A stretch of 64,000 bases of DNA from Lolium rigidum (GCF_022539505.1 NC_061514.1:38097769-38161768); one strand, 5' to 3'. Positions 33,601-44,543 are shown, counted from the stretch's first letter. The notes: generated by a model not told the origin, from the letters alone. Translations and numbers: made by a program.

Positions 33601-36600
33601 GGGTATTCCTCCGGTGGTCCAAAATGGGTGTTTGATAGTGGATGCACCAATCATATGACCGGAGGAAAAGGTGTGCTTGATCAATTCATTGAAGATATCA
33701 ACAAGAAGTCAAGCATCACCTTTGGTGACAACTCAAAGGGAAAGGTACTTGGGTATGGCAAGGTAGCAATCTCTAAGGACTTGTGCCTTGAGACGGTTAT
33801 GCTTGTTGAACACCTTGGCTATAACTTACTTTCTATATATCATCTTGCCGATGCCGGTTACAATTCATATTTCACTAAATATTATGTGCAAGTCTTTAGG
33901 AGTGACAATCTCAAATTGGTCCTTGTTGGATATGTGGAGAACAACCTTTACGTGGTTGACCTCTCGAAAGAGAGCCCCTCCTTCTCCACATGTCTAATGG
34001 CGGCCAAGCATGATGAAGGTTGGTTGTGGCATCGCCGCCTTGGTCATGTTAACATGAGGAATCTTAAACAACTCCTAAAGGGTGAGCATATTGTGGGACT
34101 AACCGGCATTTCTTTTGAGAAAGATCGTGTTTGTAGTGCATGTGTAGCCGGAAAGCAACTCAAGAAGAAGCATCCCATCAAGAGTATTGTTACCACATCT
34201 AGGCCTATGGAGCTCCTTCATTTGGATCTCTTTGGGCCATCACATTATGATACTCTTGGTGGGAGCAAGTATGGACTTATCATTGTTGATGATTACTCAA
34301 GATACTCTTGGGTCTTTCTCCTTAAGTCTAAGGACGAGACCCATAGAGAGTTCATCACCTTCGCCAAGAAAGCTCAACGTATATATGAATCCGAGATCAA
34401 GGCAATTAGGACCGACAATGGCACCGAGTTCAAGAACTACACTATGCAAGAGTTTGTTGATGATGAGGGCATCAAGCATGAGTTTTCGGCGCCATACACC
34501 CCTCAACAAAACGGTGTTGTTGAAAGGAAGAACCGGACTATCATTGAGATGGCAAGAACCATGTTGAGTGAATTCAACTCACCCCACAACTTTTGGGGAG
34601 AAGCCATCTCTACGGCCGTTCACTACTCCAACCGGCTCTTTCTCCGTCCCCTCCACAACAAAACCCCATACGAGCTCCTTACCGGTAACAAGCCTAACGT
34701 CATGTACATTCGTGTTTTTGGATGCAAATGTCTTGTTAAAAACAACAAAGGAAAGCTCGGTAAATTTGAAACTAGAACCATAGAGGGTATATTTGTTGGA
34801 TATGCGAAGAACTCTCACGCCTATAGATACTACAACCGGTCCACCGGGACTATTGAAGTATCTTGTGACGTGGTGTTCTTGGAGGATAATGGCTCCCAAG
34901 TGGAGCAAGTTGTTCCATGTGTTGCAGATAATGATGATGATCCATCTAGTGCCATCAAGCATATGGGCATTGGACACATCCGGCCCATGGAGGTTCATAA
35001 TGATGATCAAGATGATGGAGTAGATGTTTCAAGCACGCCACAAGTGGAGCCTAGATCAACTCAAGTCGAACCATCAAGTGCAACTCAAGAACCATCCTCT
35101 ACTCAAGATGAGTCGCAATCCGAAGAACAAGAAGAAGATCCTCATTCCACGGAGCAAGACCATGATGATGATCAAGAAACATCCTCAACTCATGATCAAG
35201 CTCAAGTGGTCCCTCATGATCAAGTACTAGCAAGAGATGAATTCATTGATCATGAAGGGACCGTTCGGAAGATCAAGGCCGCTACAAGGGCAAGTGACAT
35301 GAAAGTGGATCAAGTCCTTGGTAGCATCTCAAGAGGAGTGGTAACTCGTAGACACCATGCATTACTTATCACTTATTGTCAACATCATGCTTTTGTGTCT
35401 AGTTTTGAACCACTTAAGGTACATGAAGCCTTGGTCGATCCGGATTGGGTAATTGCCATGCAAGAAGAATTGGAGTGTTTCACTCGTAATGAAGTATGGT
35501 CTCTAGTTGAGAGACCCAAGGATCATCGCATCAATGTCATTGGGACCAAATGGGTATTCAAGAACAAGCAAGATGAGAATGGCATTGTCATACGAAACAA
35601 AGCAAGGTTAGTGGCGCAAGGGTTTGCCCAAATAGAAGGTATGGATTTTGAGGATACCTTTGCGACGGTAGCCCGTCTTGAAGCTATTCGTCTTTTGCTT
35701 GCATTTGCATCTTTCCACAATTTCAAATTATATCAAATGGATGTGAAAAGTGCATTTTTGAATGGTCCCCTAAAAGAAACCGCATATGTGGCTCAACCCC
35801 GGGTTTCGAAGACCCATGCCGACCCAACCACGTGTATTTACTCCATAAGGCACTCTACGGTCTCAAGCAAGCTCCACGTGCTTGGTATGAGTTCCTTAGG
35901 GATTTCTTACTACATGATGGGTTTTGCATGGGTACGGTCGATTCCACCCTTTTCACCAAGCGGGTTAAAGGGGGTGGCCTCTTTATATGTCAAATATATG
36001 TTGATGATATTATCTTTGGTGGAACTAACCCCAATCATAACAAAGCTTTTGAGCTATTGATGACTAGGAAATTTGAGATGTCCATGATGGGAGAGTTGAA
36101 GTTCTTTCTAGGCTTCCAAGTGAGGCAACTTGCAAAAGGCACCTTCATCTCTCAAGAAAAGTATGTGAGGGACATGCTCAAGAAATTCAACATGACCAAT
36201 GCGAGTCAAATGAAGACACCCATGCCCGTAAAGGGGCAACTTGGTTCATGTGACGGTGAGAAGGATGTGGACATAAAGGTATACCGCTCCATGATAGGAT
36301 CCTTGCTCTACCTTTGTGCCTCTAGGCCGGATATCATGCTAAGTGTAGGGATGTGTGCTCGTTTTCAATCCGCTCCCAAGGAGAGCCATTTAGTGGCGGT
36401 CAAACGGATACTAAGATACCTTGTTCTCACTCCTACTCTCGGGCTATGGTATCCAAAGGGGTCAACCTTTGAACTCATTGGCTATTCGGATTCCGATTGG
36501 GCCGGTGATAAGGTTGATCGGAAGTCTACCTCCGGGGCTTGCCAATTTATTGGCCGGTCATTGGTGAGTTGGTCATCCAAGAAACAAAACTCCACCGCCC

Positions 36601-36950
36601 TATCCACCGCCGAAGCCGAATACATATCCGCGGCATCTTGTTGCACTCAATTGTTATGGATGAAGCAAACCTTGAAAGACTATGGTGTGTCTCTTGGTAC
36701 GGTGCCTCTTCTTTGTGACAATGAAAGAGCAATAAAGATCGCCAACAACCCGGTTCAACATTGTCGCACCAAACATATTGACATTCGCCATCACTTCCTA
36801 CGTGATCATGTTGCCAATAAGGATATTGATCTCAATCATGTGGGAACAACCTACCAATTGGCGGATATTTTCACTAAGCCTTTGGATGAAGCCCGCTTTG
36901 TTAACTTGAGAGGAGAACTTGGTATTCCTGATCCTAAAAACTTGGATTGA
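33601..36950 (+). pseudogene. pol of copia element D, one frameshift
   Basis: A TAG at 33598-33600 separates it from the gag end. In order: protease with DSG ([13 protein letters not shown], about 33625); GAG-pre-integrase ([12 protein letters not shown], about 34023) with CSACVAGKQ; integrase core with [21 protein letters not shown] and [10 protein letters not shown]; a low-complexity acidic spacer; reverse transcriptase ([26 protein letters not shown]). A single-base loss in the C-run near 35797 shifts the frame; the rest (YVDDIIFGG at about 36000, then RNase H with SDSDWAGD, STAEAEY and TKHIDIRHHFLRD) is open to 36950. All catalytic motifs are recognisable, so the element was active fairly recently. 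Confidence 0.88.
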
Positions 36951-37605
36951 TTAACTTCTTGCACTATATTCTTGCATTTATCTTGCTATCTAGCTTAGAG
37001 GCATGGCACATATGGGGATAGTCATCCTACCATGTCTTGGTACGATGCATACCTATGTGTGCAACATAAATAGACCCAATGTCATTATATGGACCCAAGC
37101 ATGTCTCTTCGAGGTCTCATGACATTTGCGCTTTCACATAGGGGGAGTAATCCCCCGCCCCTCATTGAGCCTTCTTTACAACTTGATTTGAGTATATAAG
37201 GCCAAATGATCTTATTGCAAACATCATTTCCAAATGACTTATGATTCTTGATATATATACTTCGAATCATGCCCATTGTTGCTATTCACATCTTGTTTGG
37301 ATTTTCTCTCCAATGGGTATGCCTAGAGAACTTTGTGTTTCCAACCCCATGTCTATGCTCATCTCATCATCATCTATCTATCTATATGTACATGTCATCA
37401 TTTGAGCACTCACACACGTTTACACAAAGCATAGGGGCAAAAACGAGGCAAAATTAGACAAATCTGTCTGGCCGGTCCCTGGCCCGGTTGGACCGGGTCC
37501 CTGACCGGATGGTCCGGTTGACCGGGCTAATTTGGGAATTTTTGGTGTTCTTGGTTTTTCAAGCCTTACCTTGTGTTCTTCTTGTTCTCTTGATCAAGGA
37601 GGACA
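36951..37605 (+). other. spacer between pol and the extra ORF of element D
   Basis: Non-coding. Contains the purine tract TAGGGGGAGTAATCC (about 37138) and a first block of CCGGT-type palindromes (about 37470-37535, such as CCCGGTTGGACCGGG). Confidence 0.6.
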
Positions 37606-37615
37606 ATGTCTTCGG

Positions 37616-38097
37616 GTAATGTACTCTTCCTTTCTCCCTATCCTCTAGTCCCCCTCACACATTGCAACTTTTTGACAAGATTTGGGGAAATTTTAGGGTT
37701 AGGGTTAGGGTTTGTAAGTCCTCATGCCTTTAGAGTGTCTCACAACACAATGCACTTACTCCACTATATTGCTATAGTCTATATTCAAGTTTATGAGTTT
37801 TTGCATGAATTTGTGGTAGAAAATCTGGGCAAAACTTCACACCTCGACAGATCCGGTCACCAGCCCGGTCGACCGGGCCGCTCAACCGGCCGGCCCGGCG
37901 TACGGCCCGGTCAACCGGGCGCCAACCGGCTCGTCCGGTCTCGCTGCCCGGTTGGACCGGCCTGTGCGCCGCTTGCCCGATTTTCGCACAATCTCATCAC
38001 TACACTTGGATATATGCTATGCTCTTTTGGCTTCCCTCTTACTGATGACATGTACACTTACCCCACTGCTATCCTTGCTCTATTTTCTCATTCACAG
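37616..38097 (+). other. predicted intron in the extra ORF of element D
   Basis: 482 bp, CGG/GTAATG donor and TATTTTCTCATTCACAG acceptor. It contains the CCGGT palindrome block at 37850-37985. Inferred from frame continuity and splice consensus only. Confidence 0.55.
37850..37985. repeat. CCGGTYRACCGG palindrome array
   Basis: Repeated near-palindromes such as CCCGGTCGACCGGGC, CCCGGTCAACCGGGC and CCCGGTTGGACCGG at short spacing. The same motif fills 37470-37535, 40735-40980 and 41695-41995. Confidence 0.75.
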
Positions 38098-38852
38098 GTA
38101 GTTGGAGTGGTGAGCCACCACGTGGCAATGTTGCCAAGAGAGGAAGGACTGCTGATCCTCCCCGCTGTTCTAGTAGTCGCGCACCCCCTCAAGCTCATCA
38201 AGGTACTGACATTGGCAGCTCAGCTCGGGGTAGAACCAAGTCTGTTGGTGGCAAGAAAAAGGATAAGCATGCCGCCCAAGAGGATGATGAGATAGTGCCA
38301 ACTGTCAATGTTGGGAATGCAAACCGTGTTGAGTGGCAGGAATGGAGGACAGTGAATCCGTATCGCTTTGAGCAACGGACTTACACTCGTGGGGACAAGC
38401 TCTTCTGGACCAAGACACAAGCAGCCCTATGGGATGGTTACTATGATTCTCATGAGTTTATGAAGAATGGTGATATTGTATCACCCAAGGCCATCAATCC
38501 TGACGAGTTTGCCTTGCATGATGCCACAAAGTACCGCTTTGTGGTTCAAACCTTGAAGGGTATGGGATTGTATGACCTTGTGTGCCTCAAGCCTGATGAT
38601 CACCAAGACGATCCTACCTTCTGTCCCCTCCTTGTCCGTCAGTTCCACTGCACCGTCTTCTTCCATGATGATGCGGACCGCACCATCACCTGGATGACTG
38701 GCAAGGAGAAGTACTCATGCTCCTACTCTCAGTTCCGTGCAGCCATGGGTTGTGGTGATGACATAGGCATCCCAAATGGGCCTGCCGAAGATAGTACCCG
38801 GGGTTTACTGAAGGCCCACTACCCGAAGAATAAGAAGATTCGGAAGCCCAAG

Positions 38853-39143
38853 ATATTATTAAGGAAAGCTAGAGTTGTAATAGGAAGCGTTATTTGTAAT
38901 CTTGCGGGATGAGTTAGAAACCATCCCGGACTCTGTAACTTGTACAACACGAATCCCTCGGCTCCGCCTCCTATATAAAGGGGGAGTCGAGGGACGAGGA
39001 AGGCATCGAATCATTGTTACAAACCCTAGTTTTCATAATCGTCGAGTACTTTTCGGCTGAAACCTTCGAGATCTACTTGCCCTCTACTTCCAACTAAACC
39101 CTAGCCTACAATCCATAGGCATTGACAAGTTAATACCTTGTCA
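38853..39143 (+). mobile_element. LTR fragment G inside the extra ORF of D
   Basis: Has promoter/leader features of an LTR: TATATAAAG at 38972 after CGGCTCCGCCTCC, then a leader to ACCTTGTCA (39143). Its last 44 bp recur at 676-719. The left end is unclear (no TG) and no 5-bp duplication flanks it (CCCAAG versus GGTGAT), so it is probably a truncated solo LTR. Its length as drawn, 291 bp, keeps the host ORF in phase, but it contains a stop codon at 38910-38912. Confidence 0.6.
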
Positions 39144-39948
39144 GGTGATGACAGTGTTCCAGGGTACAAGATTCATTCACGGTCCAAGCTTACTAAGGGT
39201 GACATCTCCTTCTGCTATCCTGCGAACCCTACGCCTGGACCTCCCACTATCTCTGGGATGTACTACTCCTATCTTGTACTTGCCAAGATGTTCCGTGAGA
39301 GCCTCATCAGCAAGTCTGGCGACACCAGTGAAGTCCGGAACTATCACCTCAACCTGATGTACTATTGTCATCCTGACAGGGTAAGGAAGATTGATGGTTG
39401 TGATATTATCTACTGTGAACTGAAGAGAGCAATTATGGACCGCATGACTCCCAGCTACGCTCAGTATGTTCAGCGGCTCATCAACTACATTGTTCCCGCT
39501 CCTCAAAACGTTCTTGGTGAAAGAGTCATCATGGACCCATTCAGGATACCCATTCAGGAGGCCACTCGTCCAGACGTTCCCTCCATGATGCCCTCCACTG
39601 AGCGCCGTTCCAAGGCCCACCATGATCATGATGCTAGCTCCACTCACTCTCGGCGCTCCCAGCATGGGGCCGCTCGCTTCTTCTCCAGCATGTGGCAAAT
39701 GTGCAAGAACAGCAATGATGTTGCACATCAGACCCTTACTATGACCCAGGAGACACGGAGGCGCCAGACTGAGTTCATGGCCTCAAGGAACCACCCTGTT
39801 CCTCCTCCTGGACCTGAGATGGAGCCTGTGGTAGCACCTCAGTGGGAGATGCCTCCTCTTATCGATGAGATGATCCAGAACTTCGACTTCTCCATGTACG
39901 CTCATGGTGCTCTCCCTCCTAGGACTGCTCGTGCTCCCACTCCTGCTG

Positions 39949-40002
39949 CTGCTGATGATGATGATGATGATGATGGTGATGACGATGATGTTGATGCGGC
40001 TG
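39949..40002 (+). repeat. GAT-rich triplet repeat coding poly-Asp
   Basis: GCTGCTGATGATGATGATG... runs for about 50 bases within the extra ORF and encodes an acidic tract (DDDDDDDGDDDDVD). Confidence 0.85.
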
Positions 40003-40055
40003 CACGCGATGGTGATGGCGAGAGCTCCTCCTCGATCGGGCTTGGTCACTACTGA

Positions 40056-40551
40056 TGGGTGCGATAGCATCTCTCCTCTTTTCTTCGCCTTTTTGGTGTT
40101 CCGATGCCAAAGGGGGAGAAGAGAGTAGAGTCTAGGACCACGGGGTTCTTTGATTGCCACAAGCCATGGGAGTTGCTTTATTTGGATTTTATATGGCTTG
40201 TGCCTGTTTACTTTGAGTTTTTCAAGAACCATTTGCTATCTCCAATAATTCGTGTATGGATTTGTATGGATGACTATTATGTGTGCTACTCTATGTTAGG
40301 ATGATTGTGTGTGCTATGCTTATATATCTTTATATGCACATCTCCATACCATGCTTGTTTCCTAAAGATATTGGGGGAGCTTCTCATGTTTCACAAATGG
40401 TGCACTTTGCATTCAAACGCAAATTCTCCAAGTGCACACATTATGGGGGAGCTGTCGTAATATCTTATATGGAATCAAGGTTTAGAGCTTATCATAATAT
40501 CTATTTGTGACTCTAGCTCGGTTTGTCATCGTATACCAAAAAGGGGGAGAT
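40056..40551 (+). promoter_or_regulatory. 3' UTR of element D with clustered purine tracts
   Basis: Four GGGGGAG motifs: AAAGGGGGAGAAG (about 40108), ATTGGGGGAGCTT (about 40369), TATGGGGGAGCTG (about 40441) and AAAAAGGGGGAGAT (40537-40550), the last directly before the LTR. Multiple polypurine tracts upstream of the 3' LTR are described for sireviruses; the last is presumably the one used for plus-strand priming. Confidence 0.65.
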
Positions 40552-40980
40552 TGTAAGGGTATTTTACCCTTATCCATTATTTTGGTAACGATGACACCGT
40601 GCTAAAGTATTTGGCCTAATATGTTTATAAGGATAATCTCAGGTATTAGGCAATGAGGCGTAAATGGTGTATCAAAGGAACAAGAAGGCTAAAGGAGACC
40701 CCCCACTTCGACAACAATCAAAAAGGGTCTACAGGAGAAATCCGGTCTGCAGCCCGGTCCAACCGGGCCAGCAACCGGCCAGTCCGGCGTGCTGGCCGGT
40801 CAACCGGGCGCCAACCGGGCTCCAAACGAAGAGCCAGCAGATCCGGTTGCTGCCCGGTCAGCCGGACTATAGACCGGCGAGTCCGGCGCTCCGTCCGGTC
40901 GACCGGGCGCCAACCGGGCGCCAACCGGCCGCCAACCGAAGGAGCTCCAGGACGACGCAAAGGGAATCCGGTCGCTGGTC
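40552..40980 (+). repeat. 3' LTR of element D, first 429 bp
   Basis: Starts TGTAAGGGTATTTTACCC and ends within the CCGGT array at CGGTCGCTGGTC. Nearly identical to the corresponding part of the inverted LTR (42171 downwards), differing by an 11-bp indel, the length of a C-run and a few substitutions. Confidence 0.88.
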
Positions 40981-41627
40981 TTCGATTTTAATCCTTTCTT
41001 TGCAATATTAGGCTTTGCGGAATATAAAGCTGAGCCTAATGCAAACTAGGTGAAGCAACCTATATGAAGATACAACTATCTCGAGCACGAAGGCTCTCTC
41101 GAGCGGTTTAAATCACAAGTAAGGAGTTCGGTTAGAGATAACCGATAGCACGCGGAGACGAGGATGTATTCCCGTGTTCCCTTGCTTTGCAACAAGGTAC
41201 ATCACGTTTGGAGGGGTGGAGGTCCCACGAAGGATTCCCCACGCCACGAAGGCTCACCCTATTCTCCGGAGCCTATCCCACGAAGGAATAGCTCACTCAC
41301 TTGTGGTAGACTTTGAGGTAGCCTCCAAACCTTCACAATCTTGCCCGGAGCAAATCCACAGCCCGGATGCTTCCGGACTCCTCTTGCCCACCTAGGGTTT
41401 CCAAGGAACCCTAGGAAGCAAGCTTCTCAATGAATACAAGGGGGAATGAGATTTGGCTTGGTAGAACAGTAGATCGGGTCCTCCTCTAGTGATTCCCCGA
41501 GGGATTTGAGTTTGGGTGGAGGAGGAGGGAGATCGGAGGCTTTTGGTGTTTCTAATAATGGAGTAAGAGAGAGAGAGCTCAAGAACAGCTTGTAGTGTGT
41601 TGCCTAACTCTTCCAAGGTAGGAGAAG

Positions 41628-41640
41628 GGGTATTTATAGT
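41628..41640 (-). promoter_or_regulatory. TATA box of the inverted LTR of D
   Basis: CTATAAATACCCC on the minus strand, about 530 bp into the LTR. Confidence 0.6.
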
Positions 41641-41694
41641 GTTCTTCGAAATCTGGCCGTTGCAACTTGCCACCTCAGCATTTTCCTCGACAAA

Positions 41695-41995
41695 CCAGGT
41701 TGACCGGACCACAGACCGGACAGCCCGGTCGTGAGGCCGGTCGGACCGGACCAGCGATCGGATTCCCTTTGCGTCGTCCTGGAGCTCCTTCGGTTGGCGG
41801 CCGGTTGGCGCCCGGTTGGCGCCCGGTCGACCGGACGGAGCGCCGGACTCGCCGGTCTGTAGTCCGGCTGACCGGGCGGCAACCGGATCTGCTGGCTCTT
41901 CGTTTGGAGCCCGGTTGACCGGCCAGCACGCCGGACTGGCCGGTTGCTGGCCCGGTTGGACCGGGCTGCAGACCGGATTTCTCCTGTAGACCCTT
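41695..41995. repeat. CCGGT palindrome array upstream of the TATA box
   Basis: Dense copies of CCGGTTGACCGG / CCCGGTCGACCGG-type motifs. On the minus strand the array ends about 55 bp upstream of the TATA box, in the position of a U3 enhancer. Confidence 0.75.
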
Positions 41996-42171
41996 TTTGA
42001 TTGTTGTCGAAGTGGGGGGGGGGGTCTCCTTTAGCCTTCTTGTTCCTTTGATACACCATTTACGCCTCATTGCCTAATACCTGAGATTATCCTTATAAAC
42101 ATATTAGGCCAAATACTTTAGCACGGTGTCATCGTTACCAAAATAATGGATAAGGGTAAAATACCCTTACA

Positions 42172-42770
42172 CATAGTCATTCTTATTAATGGTACTGGAA
42201 GCAAATTCAACAAAATAGCTATCTATATTATTCTCATCACCATAATCATCAAATATAGGAGGCATATTGTAATTATAATTAATTTTTCTCCTCAATAGTA
42301 GGTGGACTAAAAATAACTTAATCATCATTGTAATCATCATATATTGGAGGCATAGTATCATCATAGCAAATTTCCTCCCCTAAAACCGGGGAACTAAAAA
42401 GACCATTTTCATAAAAACTAGCTTCCCCAAGCTTAGACTTTTCCATAGCATTAGCTATAATGGTGTTCAAAGAATTCATACTAATAACATTGCTACTAGC
42501 ATGCAAGTAAAGTTTCATAAGTTTTTTTAATTTTCTCTTCAAACACCTCATGTCCTAACTCAAGATAAATAATATAAAGCTCTCTAACTTTGTTGTTGTT
42601 TTCCATTAAGCCTAACTAGTGAAAATAGAAACAATAAACAAAAAGATGCAATTGCAGAATCTAAGGGAAATAACTTCGAGCACTCACCAGCAACTAAAAG
42701 ACTTAGTAGCCAGAGGATGTGAGTACCTTTTACCTTACCTCCTCGGCAACAGCGCCAAAAAAGAGCTTAA
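42172..42770 (-). mobile_element. gypsy element C, 5' interior with primer site
   Basis: Non-coding minus-strand interior. The primer site, read on the minus strand as TTTTTTGGCGCTGTTGCCGAGG, is at about 42740-42761, ten bases below the 5' LTR. Short frames rich in Asp/Tyr occur, but no gag motif is convincing. Confidence 0.65.
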
Positions 42771-44543
42771 TGTCTACACATGCTTCTATTCTTATAGACA
42801 GTGTTGGGACTTCAAGTGCAGAGGTTTGTAAAACAGTAGAAAGTTTCCCTCAAGTGGATCACCCAAGGTTTATCGAACTCAGGGAGGTAGATGTCAAAGA
42901 TATCCCTCTCAAGCAACCCTGCAAATACGATACAAGAAATCTCTTGTATCCCAACACACCCAATACACTTGTCAGGTGCATAGATACACTAGTTTGGTGA
43001 AGAGATAGTAAAATACAAGTAATATGGATAATTGTAAGTAGTAATTGCAATCTGAAATAAAAATGGCAGCAAGAAAACATGTAGCATAACTGGTTGTAAA
43101 CGGTGTTTCAATGCTTGGAAACAAGGCCGAGGGATCATACTTTCACTAGTGAACACTCTCAACAATGATACCATAATTGAATACATAGATATTATCACTT
43201 CACTATGCTACTTTGAACCACTTCCCGATTTGATAATAAACACAAAATCATTGTGTAGGCATTCCTTAGAGTACGCATTCCCAATCTATGGACATCCCAT
43301 GCTGTCACTTTGAGCATACAAAGATGGTACTAACTAGAACTACAATTCATAAGTATTTCTGTAAATTAAGTTTAAGAAACAAATACGGTTTGCACACTGT
43401 CACCTTCACACCGTTGGAGAAGGTATCCCCGGAGATCACATAATAAAACCACTTGAGTAGCACAATAGTTGAAGAATAACATCTACTTATTCAACTAGAT
43501 TACAATGCTCATGATCACATAAAGATCATACAATGGATAGATGGATAAACCATATAGCTACCGGTAAAGCCCTCAGCCTCGGGGAAGAACTACTCACTCC
43601 TCATCATGGGAGTCAGCAACGATGATGGAGATGGCGGTGGAGTCGATGTAGATGGCTCCGGGGGCAATTCCCCATCTCGGCAGGGTACCAGAACAGAGAC
43701 GTCTATCCCCCGGATCTTGTCTGCAATGGCGGTGGAGTTACGGAACTTTTCATGGACGAAGACTGGTTGATTTAGGGTTAACGCGTTGGGAGGCTTCTTA
43801 TAGGCGGAAGGGCGAGGTCGGTGGAGGCCAGGGGGGCCCACACCACCCCTAGGCGCGGGCCAAGGCCAGGCCGCGCCTAGGTGTGGTCTAGCCGCCCTGC
43901 GCCACTTCTTCGACCCCCCTATAGACTCTGTCTCCGTTACAGAAAAATATTAACTTCGGCATTTGTTTCGTCCAATTCTAGAATATTTCCTGTACAACTT
44001 TTCTAAAATACAAAACAGCAGAAAACAGGGAACTGACACTGTGTCATCTTGTTAACTAGAAGGATACCCCGCGCGTTGCAGCGGGAATTTCTCCGATAAC
44101 TCTATTTTGTAAAAAACAAAAGGGTATAAGTTGATTGGAATAAGATATTATTTGTAGGAACATGCACGATGCGTAAATATTGAAGAGGCTAACTTAAAAA
44201 ACTAACTTGAAATGGTTATGTAGTTGGCGGCTAAATGTTGATGATGTGGATAATTAGATGGCTTAAAAAATAGATGATGTGGCTTGCATGTAGAGTATTA
44301 ATGAATGTTAGTGGGGGATGTCATGGAAAATTGGATGGCTAATAGAATGGATGATGTGGATAGCTTGCATGTTGAGATAGACAACTTAAATAACCTTATG
44401 GTGCGGTTTTGCTTTATAAGAGATATAGATAGGTTGGTGCCGGAAAATGTATAAAAGTGCAACGAAACATGAGCAAAACATATATAAATTGGTGTAAAAC
44501 AACATGAAATATCAAAAATTATAGATACGTTTGAGACGTATCA
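42771..44543 (-). repeat. 5' LTR of gypsy element C, carrying a Helitron
   Basis: Minus-strand start TGATACGTCTCAAACGTATC at 44543; the other end is TGTCTACACATGC at 42771. About 1.4 kb without the Helitron at 44056-44429. It has a GC-rich inverted repeat (43839-43887) and a TATA-like CCGCCTATAAG (43796-43805) next to it on the minus strand. Element C has no second LTR in the window. Confidence 0.82.
44056..44429 (-). mobile_element. small non-autonomous Helitron
   Basis: On the minus strand it starts TCTATATCTCTTATAAAGC and ends with a hairpin (CCCGCTGCAACGCGCGGGG), a short AT stretch and CTAG, inserted between A and T without target duplication. The same LTR position in the related LTRs at 16919-18495 and 26216-29173 reads, on the minus strand, CCTATTAACAAGATG, which is exactly the expected uninterrupted site. 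374 bp, no coding capacity. Confidence 0.88.

Larger units (their letters stand above)
37606..40055 (+). pseudogene. extra 3' ORF of copia element D, apparently spliced, split by LTR fragment G
   Basis: Proposed exon 1 is only ATGTCTTCGG (37606-37615), ending before GTAATG. The intron runs to 38097 (pyrimidine tract, then TTCACAG), and exon 2 from 38098 is in frame with exon 1. The protein begins with a basic, low-complexity segment and has a core with YRFEQRTYTRGDKLFW, FVVQTLKGMGLYDLVCL, LLVRQFHCTVFFHDD and TWMTGKEKYSCSYSQFRAAM, resembling the 'putative plant transposon protein' domain often found in grass retroelements. LTR fragment G (38853-39143) interrupts it. The frame resumes at 39144 (GDDSVPGYKIH) and ends with a poly-Asp tail at 40055. 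Without G the product would be about 558 residues. Sireviruses often carry such an ORF, sometimes called env-like; no membrane segment is seen here. Confidence 0.65.
30858..42171 (+). mobile_element. copia element D (sirevirus-like), internally rearranged
   Basis: Bounded by the duplication CATAG at 30853-30857 and 42172-42176. From left to right: the last 65 bp of an LTR (30858-30922), primer site, gag, pol with protease, integrase, reverse transcriptase and RNase H, a long 3' region with an extra spliced ORF, purine tracts, the first 429 bp of the 3' LTR (40552-40980), and then an almost complete LTR in the opposite orientation (40984-42171). A coiled-coil region after gag, an additional 3' ORF and several purine tracts fit the sirevirus/Maximus lineage. 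See the separate finding on the inversion. Confidence 0.88.
40984..42171 (-). repeat. inverted LTR copy at the right end of element D
   Basis: Minus orientation, starting TGTAAGGG at 42171, which abuts the target duplication CATAG. It contains the CCGGT array (about 41995-41695), a TATA box CTATAAATACCCC (41628-41640) and the block shared with the LTR at 959-2654. It lacks the last ~49 bp of the LTR, which are found instead at 30874-30922. Confidence 0.88.

Noticed and set aside
37606..38295. A 229-codon uninterrupted frame.
   Set aside because: It runs through the predicted intron and palindrome array, and its 3' part is out of frame with the conserved protein that continues to 40055. It is open by chance.
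40653..42070. Frames of 112-141 codons on both strands with repetitive Arg/Pro/Gly content.
   Set aside because: They result from the CCGGT palindrome arrays in the LTR; the same strings appear in all frames of both copies.
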